Below, piece by piece: positions 7,306 to 14,480 of a DNA stretch of 64,000 bases; the first letter of the stretch is position 1; the number at the start of each line of letters is the position of its first letter. Source of the stretch: Fimbriimonadaceae bacterium (lineage in GTDB: Bacteria > Armatimonadota > Fimbriimonadia > Fimbriimonadales > Fimbriimonadaceae); NCBI GenBank assembly GCA_026129685.1, contig JAHCHO010000007.1, forward strand, positions 205,216 to 269,215. Reading direction: 5' to 3'. The translations under genes were made by a program, and so were the position numbers. The notes beneath the pieces are model-generated. The model was not told the DNA's origin and searched no databases. It saw nothing but the letters and a program-made list of their open reading frames with translations.

Positions 7306-10300
7306 CCAACCGGAAAGTTCACCAATTCGTTCTCCTTGCGCACCATCGGTCGCTGGGTGCCGCCGGAGAGCCGCTCGACCTCGTTGACGACGTAGGTGCG
7401 AAGCTCGGACACGGTGACGACGCCGTCCTTGTTCGCGTCCGCCTGGGCGCGCTTGCCGCCCAGGGCCTGCAGGATCGCTTGCGTGAAGAACCCGTGGTCG
7501 CGTTCCTGCGCCTCCTTGCCGCCCGTCGCCGCCGCGATCACCGAGGATCCGGTGCCGCGTCCCAGGTCGGTGAAGGACTCGAGCATCACGCTCAACTCTT
7601 CGCTGATGCCGGTGCCGACCGTCGGGTCCAGGTCGGCGGGCGGCAACGGGCCCGTACCGCCCCCCCTCCCTGAAACGGGCGGCGGAACGTACCGGTCGAT
7701 CAAGCCGGATTGACACGAGTCGAGAAGGATGAGTTTGCGCCGCGAGGCGACGCCGTCCACCAAACTCTCGATCGCCTCGTAGGACACCGCCGTTCCCTCG
7801 AGATCGCTCTTGCGACCGTCGGCGGGGACGAAGTAGTACTGCAGAGACCGGTCCTCCAGTTGGCCGTGTCCGGCAAAGAAGAGGATGACCACGTCGTCGG
7901 GTCCCGCTTGCTCAAGGAACTTCCGTGCCTGCAGAATGGCGAGCCGGGTTGCTTTGGGTCCTTTCAGGGCCAGAATCCGAACCTCGTCGTAGGTTCGTTT
8001 CGGCGTCGCCGGTTTTGGGGTGGGAACGGGAGCGGGCGCGCGTCGGCCACGGGCACGTTTCGCGGGCGCAGGCTTCGACGGCGCGACGGCGGGCGCGATC
8101 GTCCCCGTCTTGAGAGCAAGGAGCGCCTTCTCCAGCGACTCCACGTCGCTCAACGGGGCGCGCAACGGACGGTAACCACTGGCCGGATCGTAGTCCTTCA
8201 CACCGACGAGCAATGCGAACAACCTGGGTTTTGGGGGGGTCGCGGGAGCATACCGGACGTTCGCGGTCGCCTCGAGCGACATGCCCAGGTTCGCGTTGCG
8301 GACCGCCACCCGTATCTCGTTCGAGCCAACGGAAAGGGGGATCACGATCTCCTTGGCGGCGACGGTGCGGGTCTCCCCGTGCAACGGCTTGAGGGCTTGC
8401 CCGCGAGTTCCGTAGAGAGGCACGTTGTTGACGAACACGTGCAGGCTCTCCAGGGAGTACCGTGCGTCGGAAAGCCGTACGGTCAGGCGGAGGACGCCCT
8501 GATTGGTCGTCGGTGGCGGCAGAGGCTGGAACACGGGCCGGTCCGGAACCCGGAAGTCGGCGGTGAGCGCGGACTCCGGAACGCCGAGGAACTCCAACCG
8601 CTTCAGGTAAGCGCCGTTGAGAACCCGAATTCGGTCGGCGGGTGCGATGCCGACGTCGCCGAGCACCAGGTCCGGCCGGTTCAGACGAAGGTCGAACTGG
8701 TCGAACGGGTACAACTCGCCACCCGCCTCGAACCGGAGGGACTTCGCGGCGTCCTTGCTGGCCAAGTAGTGGTTGTCCCGCGTCTTGGCGAGGTAGCCGT
8801 AGTCACCAAAGGTCTGGATTTCGCAGAGCAGGCTGCCCGGCTTCAGGACGGGCCGGCCGGCGGTGGATCGGAAACGCGGGTGGCTCTTGACGGGCGAACC
8901 GTCTCGCGCCGCCTCCGTCGTGTCCCAGAGGCGTAGGTAGCCGTCCGTCCCGACCGTCGCGATCATGTCGGCGGTCGGGTGAATCGCCACGTCGAGCACG
9001 GAGGACCGATGCGCGTACGCGTGCAGGAGCTTCAGCCCTTGCTCGACGTCGAAGCTGTGGAGGTAAACCGTCCTTCGATCCGGACTGAAGGCGATCAGAC
9101 GCTTTCCGTCGGCCGAGAAACGTGGCGACCGGAGGTCGCGCGTCGGAAGCTCGACCGAACCGTTCGTGCGGACGTCGTACACCCGGACCTTGCCCTGTAA
9201 CTCGACCGCAAGGCGCGTCCCCTCCGCGTTGAAGGCGGGTGAATAGCCGGGTACTTTTCCCAGTTCCCGGAGCGATCCGGCTTCAAGTTCGTAGACGGTG
9301 ACGGTGCCGTTATCCTCGAAGGCGACCACCTCGCGCAGCATCGCAAAGGCCACACTGTCGTCTCGGAAGTCCTCCTCGCGAGTCTGCTCACCGAGCACTT
9401 TCGCCGCGAGGCCGTCGACCAGGCGCACGGTTCCGAATCGCTTGCCGTCCTTGAACCCGCCCACCGAAACCGCGAAATAGCGTCCGCTGGACGATGCGCG
9501 CAGGAACCGGATCGGGGTTACCGGTTCCTGGTAGAACGACTCGGGCACGATCCCTCCGGGCATCCAGATCTCGATCTTGCCGTCGTACCGTTGCACCAGG
9601 AATCGCCCCGCGTCGCCGCTCCACACGACTCGCGAGAGATTCTGCAAAGAGACCTCGGGGTAGGTCTGGCGGCTCGTTCCGTCCTGAGACCACAGCGTCA
9701 GACCACCGAGCGAGCCCCTGCCCAGAAGGTAGCGGATCAAGGGCCGGTTCTTGGACGCCTCATAGGGAAGACAAGGGGGCAGCTCGATGTTCCGGCCCGC
9801 TTGGAACGAGGGCGGCGTCGCCAGGCTGGGGTCCCAGACCCGAAAGCCTTGCTCGCTGACGGTGATCATCTGGCGGCCGCCCTGCGTGAACTCGACCCGC
9901 CGAATCTGACCTACGTCTCCGCGCAAAGATCCGAGACGCGCTCTTGTGCGCCCATCGAGGACGGTCAGCTTGTCCGGCACGGCTTCGAACGCGCCAAGCC
10001 CGACCACGATCTCGCGATCCTCCGGTGCGTAGGCCAAGGCGTTGACCGGCCAGCTGTAACCGGCGAAACCGGTTCGGCGATAGGTCGCGGGCGCCCTATC
10101 CGGCCTCGTCGGGTCCACGAACAGCACCGTTTCGTTCTCCGGGGAAAAGGCAAGTTCGGGCCTTCGGGACGCGAACGCGATCGGGACCGGTCGTCCCGGC
10201 TGGGGCGGGCGGCCGTCTCTCGTCGCTCGTTTCGACACGAGCTTCACAAACGCCCCGTCGGCAAGTGTGTGGAGCCCGACGTTGCCGCGCACGGTCGAGT

Positions 10301-11465
10301 AGGCGAAGTACTTCGAGTCGCTCGAAACGTCGAGGTTGACGATGTCGTCTCCCACCGGAATCGGTTCCTTGTCAAGGAGGCGGTAGTCAAACCCGTCTTG
10401 CCGATAGAGTAGGGATCGGGCTTCGGCCGTGCCGCCCTCGGGCATGAAGCACAGGAGTTGGGTGCCGTCCCGCGTGAGCACGCATCGGACGGGTCGCGGG
10501 AAGTTGAGGGCGCCCTTGGGCTTCGCGGGACCGACCGCCTGGCCGACGAAAACCCTCCCTCGCCGGTCGCTCACCACGATCCGGTCGAGTTCGCCGACGT
10601 AGTACGCCGAGAAGACCGGGTCGGGTGTCCGCATCACCGTTTCGATCCGGCCGGTGGCCCGGTCCACCATGAAGACCGTCCGGTCCCAGTAGATAACGAT
10701 CCGATTGCCGTCGACGGACCAAGGCCGTTCTGCGAGAAAGCCGGTCGCCGAACGGAGCACCCGCCGCGCGCCCGTGTCCCATACGTTGACCAACCCGTCC
10801 AAATCGCCCGTTGCCACGAACTTGCCGTCGGGCGAGTAGCCGACGGTGCGAATCTCGCCCCGGTGGTCGGCGGTCTGCGCAAGGGCCGGCATCAGTGCGT
10901 CCCGACGGGCAAAAACCTTGATGCCGCCCGATTCGTCGGGCTCCCAGGTCAGGGGCGGATTCGCGCCCCCGACCACGATGTCCACCGCGTCGGAGAGGGC
11001 CTTGTTCTGGAAGGCCCCGTGTCCGGCACGGACCGTCTCGTCGACCGCCCATTCGAGCTTGCGGGTCTTCCCGTCTCGTTGGTTCGCCTCGGAAAACAGG
11101 CGTTCGAGGGCGGAGCGGACATCCTCGCCCGCCTGGCCCGATACGATCGGTTCGAGGTAACGCAGGATGTAACGCGCACCGTCGAAATCGAAACCCAACT
11201 TGGGATCGCTGCTGCGCAGTACCGCCCGCAGCGCCGCCTGGGAGTCGGACCCCTTGCGAAAGAACCCGCCGCCGAACTCGCCCGCCACGATCAGGTCCTT
11301 GGGAACGACCAGTGGGAAGTCCGTGTACTTGCCGAGCCACTCGAGCGACTCGCGCATGGGCTTGCGCCCCATGTCGACGTCGGTGAGCATGCCCTTTCCG
11401 GGGGACTGGCCCCAGACGGCGCCCGCCGCCAAGACAACGCTCGCAAGGATCGGCCGAAGCGTCAT
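7302..11465 (-). CDS. WD40-repeat protein with C-terminal caspase-like peptidase (C14) domain
   Basis: 1387 residues from the ATG at 11463-11465, which opens a signal peptide (MTLRPILASVVLAAGAVWG); the frame is open upstream but that part lies inside the neighbouring gene. Residues about 200-960 contain WD40 blades (VGYSPDGKFVATGD...VNVWD; IHPTADMIATVGTDGYLRLWD). The caspase fold starts near 1083 (FALLVGVKDY) and has both dyad residues: His in FFAGHG near 1198 and Cys in LLDSCQSG near 1251. An Ala/Pro/Arg-rich insert interrupts it near 1120-1145. An EF-hand-like DANKDGVVTVSE follows near 1343, so calcium control is possible. Third gene of the cyclase operon, 2 bases after the FecR-like gene. 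Confidence 0.88.
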   Translation of the reverse strand: MTLRPILASVVLAAGAVWGQSPGKGMLTDVDMGRKPMRESLEWLGKYTDFPLVVPKDLIVAGEFGGGFFRKGSDSQAALRAVLRSSDPKLGFDFDGARYILRYLEPIVSGQAGEDVRSALERLFSEANQRDGKTRKLEWAVDETVRAGHGAFQNKALSDAVDIVVGGANPPLTWEPDESGGIKVFARRDALMPALAQTADHRGEIRTVGYSPDGKFVATGDLDGLVNVWDTGARRVLRSATGFLAERPWSVDGNRIVIYWDRTVFMVDRATGRIETVMRTPDPVFSAYYVGELDRIVVSDRRGRVFVGQAVGPAKPKGALNFPRPVRCVLTRDGTQLLCFMPEGGTAEARSLLYRQDGFDYRLLDKEPIPVGDDIVNLDVSSDSKYFAYSTVRGNVGLHTLADGAFVKLVSKRATRDGRPPQPGRPVPIAFASRRPELAFSPENETVLFVDPTRPDRAPATYRRTGFAGYSWPVNALAYAPEDREIVVGLGAFEAVPDKLTVLDGRTRARLGSLRGDVGQIRRVEFTQGGRQMITVSEQGFRVWDPSLATPPSFQAGRNIELPPCLPYEASKNRPLIRYLLGRGSLGGLTLWSQDGTSRQTYPEVSLQNLSRVVWSGDAGRFLVQRYDGKIEIWMPGGIVPESFYQEPVTPIRFLRASSSGRYFAVSVGGFKDGKRFGTVRLVDGLAAKVLGEQTREEDFRDDSVAFAMLREVVAFEDNGTVTVYELEAGSLRELGKVPGYSPAFNAEGTRLAVELQGKVRVYDVRTNGSVELPTRDLRSPRFSADGKRLIAFSPDRRTVYLHSFDVEQGLKLLHAYAHRSSVLDVAIHPTADMIATVGTDGYLRLWDTTEAARDGSPVKSHPRFRSTAGRPVLKPGSLLCEIQTFGDYGYLAKTRDNHYLASKDAAKSLRFEAGGELYPFDQFDLRLNRPDLVLGDVGIAPADRIRVLNGAYLKRLEFLGVPESALTADFRVPDRPVFQPLPPPTTNQGVLRLTVRLSDARYSLESLHVFVNNVPLYGTRGQALKPLHGETRTVAAKEIVIPLSVGSNEIRVAVRNANLGMSLEATANVRYAPATPPKPRLFALLVGVKDYDPASGYRPLRAPLSDVESLEKALLALKTGTIAPAVAPSKPAPAKRARGRRAPAPVPTPKPATPKRTYDEVRILALKGPKATRLAILQARKFLEQAGPDDVVILFFAGHGQLEDRSLQYYFVPADGRKSDLEGTAVSYEAIESLVDGVASRRKLILLDSCQSGLIDRYVPPPVSGRGGGTGPLPPADLDPTVGTGISEELSVMLESFTDLGRGTGSSVIAAATGGKEAQERDHGFFTQAILQALGGKRAQADANKDGVVTVSELRTYVVNEVERLSGGTQRPMVRKENELVNFPVG

Positions 11466-11467
11466 CG

Positions 11468-12388
11468 CTACTCCCCCTCGAACGGGACGCCCCGTTCGAC
11501 CAAATTCCGTACCCGCGTCTTCAGGTCGCGGACGTCCGCCGAGTCGGCCATCGCGTCGAGTTCGCGACTGGCTTCCGAGAGGAAACCGAAGTACAGGTGC
11601 GCTTTGACGCGCACCAGACCCCGAAGCGGTTCGGCCAGTTCGTCCGCGAAGGCGAGTTGGCGACGGTAGTCGTCTTTGGCGTCCGCGCTGAGCACGGCGA
11701 ACACCGCCCGTCCCTCGCGACGCCCGATCCCGGGTGCGGTGACGCTGACCGACCACGCGTACAGCCCTTCCGGAAGGTCGGGCAAATCGTAGCGGATCGT
11801 CCCGAAAGGAAGGCGCCTTGCGACGAATCGGGTCCAGCCCGTCGCGTCCTTGACGCTGGCGACAAGCTCGATCGTGGGCGGGTCTTTAGGTTCGACTAGT
11901 TTGGTCGCATCGATCCCGCACTTCCACTCGAGCGCCGTCGGCGCCTCCCTAACCGCCTCTCGAGGGGTCAACTCAAAGAACCCGTCGGCCTCGCCCCCGC
12001 GATCGATTTTGGCGGCGAAATCCTGCGTGACCGGGCCACGACGCACGATGGGGGCGCCACGGTACTGCTCGAGGACGACGGGCGCTCGGCCAGTACGTAC
12101 GCGCAACCCGTCCGCGCCGACATCGTACACGCCGCTCTCCGAAAGGGACACCGTTCGGCGCGAACCGTGCAGGTAGACCGTCACGATCGATTTCTTGTCG
12201 GTCAGGATCACGTCGTTCGGGAACAGATCGACGAGAACGCGGACCGGCCGCGAGCGTCCGGCGCGCTTGAGGGTCGCGGTCCCTCCGACTTGGAGGACGT
12301 AACCGGGCGAAGACGGGCGCGTGTCCACCGCGAAGTCGTGCGAGGCCGCGTTGCCGACGACGAACAGGGTCAGGATGGTGAGGTTCAC
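11468..12388 (-). CDS. FecR-like exported protein
   Basis: 306 residues from a GTG at 12386-12388 (VNLTILTLFVVGNAASHDF), which gives a signal-peptide-like N-terminus. Residues about 30-110 follow the FecR beta-domain pattern: VGGTATLKRAG, then LFPNDVILTDKKSIVTVYLHGS and VSLSESGVYDV. The C-terminal half has Ig-like strands and a helical end. In this kind of gene neighbourhood FecR proteins sit between a CHASE2 protein and a caspase or CHAT peptidase. Coupled to the cyclase by a GTGA overlap and to the caspase gene by a 2-base gap. The partner and ligand are unknown. Confidence 0.65.
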   Translation of the reverse strand: MNLTILTLFVVGNAASHDFAVDTRPSSPGYVLQVGGTATLKRAGRSRPVRVLVDLFPNDVILTDKKSIVTVYLHGSRRTVSLSESGVYDVGADGLRVRTGRAPVVLEQYRGAPIVRRGPVTQDFAAKIDRGGEADGFFELTPREAVREAPTALEWKCGIDATKLVEPKDPPTIELVASVKDATGWTRFVARRLPFGTIRYDLPDLPEGLYAWSVSVTAPGIGRREGRAVFAVLSADAKDDYRRQLAFADELAEPLRGLVRVKAHLYFGFLSEASRELDAMADSADVRDLKTRVRNLVERGVPFEGE

Positions 12389-14310
12389 GATGCTTCCTCC
12401 CGTACCGATTCGGCTTCGACGATCCCGTCGTGAGCGAATCGCACTCGGTGCAAAACGATGGGAGAGCGGCCCCGAATCGCGACCGGACCCAGATGGGCCG
12501 CGGGCGGAGCGGGGTCCAACCTCCCGTAAGTCGCGTCGGAGACGAGCAGTTCCGACCGGTAGTCCTGGTTTTTGCCTTCGATGCGGGCGGCGGTGTTGAC
12601 GGCGTCCCCGATGACGGTGAAGTCCAGTCGTCCCCCGTGACCGACGAACCCGGCCGCGACGCGCCCGGTGTGGACTCCGCACCCGATCCGTACGGACTCG
12701 AGGACCACCCGGCCCTCTTTCTCCATCGGAACCACGAGATCCAGGGCACGAACCGACAAAACCGCCCCGATCGCCGCGTCCACCGCGTCCTGGGCCGGGT
12801 TCTTCGAGGCTCCGTCCAGACCGAACAAAGCAAGGAATCCGTCACCCAGGAAGCGGTTGATCACCGCGTTGCGCTCCAAGAACGCCGGCACGGTGGCCTC
12901 GAACACCCGGTTCACGATGTCCATGACCTCGCGGGCGTTCGCGCCGTGGGCGATCGCCGTCGAATCGCGCATGTCCACGAACACGATCGTCAACTCGGGC
13001 TCGGTCGGCTCCATCGAGATCGGCCCTTCCAGCGAGAGCAGCCGGTCGCGGACCTGGGGCGACATGAACGTCCCGAGTTGGTCCTCGCGCCTTCGGCGTG
13101 CCCACGCCTCGTGCGCCGCCCGTACCCACAACCCCGTCGAGGTTGCGGCGGTCGCCGCCAGCAGGGGACCGGCAAGCGGCAGCGCCGTGCCCGTCGCCAT
13201 GAACACGGCTTGGGAACCAAACGCGTACACGGTTGCCGTCGCCACCCCGCCTGCAAGGACGGTGCCTTGTCTCCGGCCGGCGGCAAAGCCCGCCGCGCCC
13301 AATCCGACCAGCAAGGTCGCCAAGAACCCCCCGGCGCCCACGACCCGAGCCAAAGCAGTGCCGCCGAGCAAGGTCGAGACCGCCTCCGCATGGACCCATA
13401 CGCCCGGCAGGTTCCGCCCTAACGGAACGCGATGAGCGTCCTTCGCCGCCACTTCCGTCGAGCCGATCAGGACGACCTTGCCCCGAACCTGGTCGGCCCA
13501 CTGGGCAGGAGGATCGTCTAGAACTCGGCGCGCGTCGAGGGCGTTGACCCGGCCGCAAAAGTCGATCGCGAAGCGAGCGACCTGGTCGTCACGGGTTCGG
13601 TACCGAGCGAGATTCGCCAGCCCGTCGGCGGACCGTGGATCCAAGCCTCGGTGCCGCGCCGCGAGGAGAGCGGCGAACGATGGCTCGACCGGCTCGGACT
13701 CGACCCCGGTGTCCCTCGCGTACAGATACGCGTCGCGCACGGTACGATCCCGGCTCGGAACAACGTCGACGAATCCGATCGCATCGTTCTGGAGGCCGAT
13801 CGAGCGCAATTTGTCGAAGGACGCGATCGGCCCCTCGGCGGTAAAGCGCGCCTCGGCCAGCACGAGTCGGGGTCCCAGAGCCATCGCCGCCGACGTCAGG
13901 TCGGCGTTCGGCGTCGGGCCATGGTCCACCCCCTGCTCTTCGAGCACTTGCGTGAGGAATTCGTCGGTCCGTGACTGGACGATCACGTCCAGGCCGATCA
14001 CGCTTGGACCGGCCGCCGACAGCCGCCCGAGCAACCGGGCGTACCGCGTCCCCCAAAACGCCTGCGGCTCCCACCAGTCGACCGTCGTGTCGCTCGAAAT
14101 GGCGACGACGACGACCTCCGGATACGCGGGCCGCTCGCCACGGAGCGCGATTCGAGCGTCGTACAAGACGTCTTCCGGTTCTTCGAGCAGCGGCGTCGCC
14201 GCGAGCAACGCGACCGTGACCGCCAAACCCACCCCGACCGCCGGCGCGGGTAGGGGCCGCCCTTGGCGGGCGGATCGGGATCGGGGCCAGGGACGGAATC
14301 GCAAGTTCAC
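12385..14310 (-). CDS. CHASE2-domain class III adenylate/guanylate cyclase
   Basis: 641 residues from a GTG at 14308-14310. Order: one transmembrane helix (residues about 22-40), extracytoplasmic CHASE2 sensor to about 310 (AISSDTTVDWW, VIGLDVIVQSRTDEFL, GKVVLIGST), three transmembrane helices to about 400, then a cytoplasmic cyclase domain. Metal-binding aspartates are seen in FVDMRDST (about 447) and GDGFLALFG (about 487); transition-state Asn and Arg are in GDAVNTAARIE (about 570). The lysine that normally selects adenine is arginine here (INRFLGDG), so substrate preference is uncertain. First gene of the operon. Confidence 0.9.
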   Translation of the reverse strand: MNLRFRPWPRSRSARQGRPLPAPAVGVGLAVTVALLAATPLLEEPEDVLYDARIALRGERPAYPEVVVVAISSDTTVDWWEPQAFWGTRYARLLGRLSAAGPSVIGLDVIVQSRTDEFLTQVLEEQGVDHGPTPNADLTSAAMALGPRLVLAEARFTAEGPIASFDKLRSIGLQNDAIGFVDVVPSRDRTVRDAYLYARDTGVESEPVEPSFAALLAARHRGLDPRSADGLANLARYRTRDDQVARFAIDFCGRVNALDARRVLDDPPAQWADQVRGKVVLIGSTEVAAKDAHRVPLGRNLPGVWVHAEAVSTLLGGTALARVVGAGGFLATLLVGLGAAGFAAGRRQGTVLAGGVATATVYAFGSQAVFMATGTALPLAGPLLAATAATSTGLWVRAAHEAWARRRREDQLGTFMSPQVRDRLLSLEGPISMEPTEPELTIVFVDMRDSTAIAHGANAREVMDIVNRVFEATVPAFLERNAVINRFLGDGFLALFGLDGASKNPAQDAVDAAIGAVLSVRALDLVVPMEKEGRVVLESVRIGCGVHTGRVAAGFVGHGGRLDFTVIGDAVNTAARIEGKNQDYRSELLVSDATYGRLDPAPPAAHLGPVAIRGRSPIVLHRVRFAHDGIVEAESVREEAS

Positions 14311-14344
14311 GGTCCTCGTTATCGCCGATCCGACTCCCCAAATA

Positions 14345-14360
14345 TGTGATCAAGATCACT
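14345..14360. promoter_or_regulatory. Palindrome matching the CRP consensus
   Basis: TGTGATCAAGATCACT: GTGATC and GATCAC form a perfect inverted repeat around AA, and TGTGA-N6-TCAC matches the E. coli CRP core, with A/T-rich bases on the left. It lies 35 bases upstream of the cyclase GTG (minus strand) and 121 bases upstream of the metzincin ATG (plus strand), so it could control either. A Crp/Fnr-family gene lies at 28,396-29,100, but a link is inference. Confidence 0.5.
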
Positions 14361-14480
14361 CAGATCGGGAAGACGGCGAATGAACGATTGTAACCGGGTT
14401 CGGGCGTCGGACGGCGAACGTTTTCGTACCGAGGCGCACTGTGGTACCGGACCGCCCGCGTCGTGGCAAACTGACCCGCA

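Noticed and set aside
11466..11756. Upstream extension of the caspase gene
   Set aside because: It lies inside the FecR-like gene and lacks a signal peptide, which the ATG at 11,463-11,465 provides.
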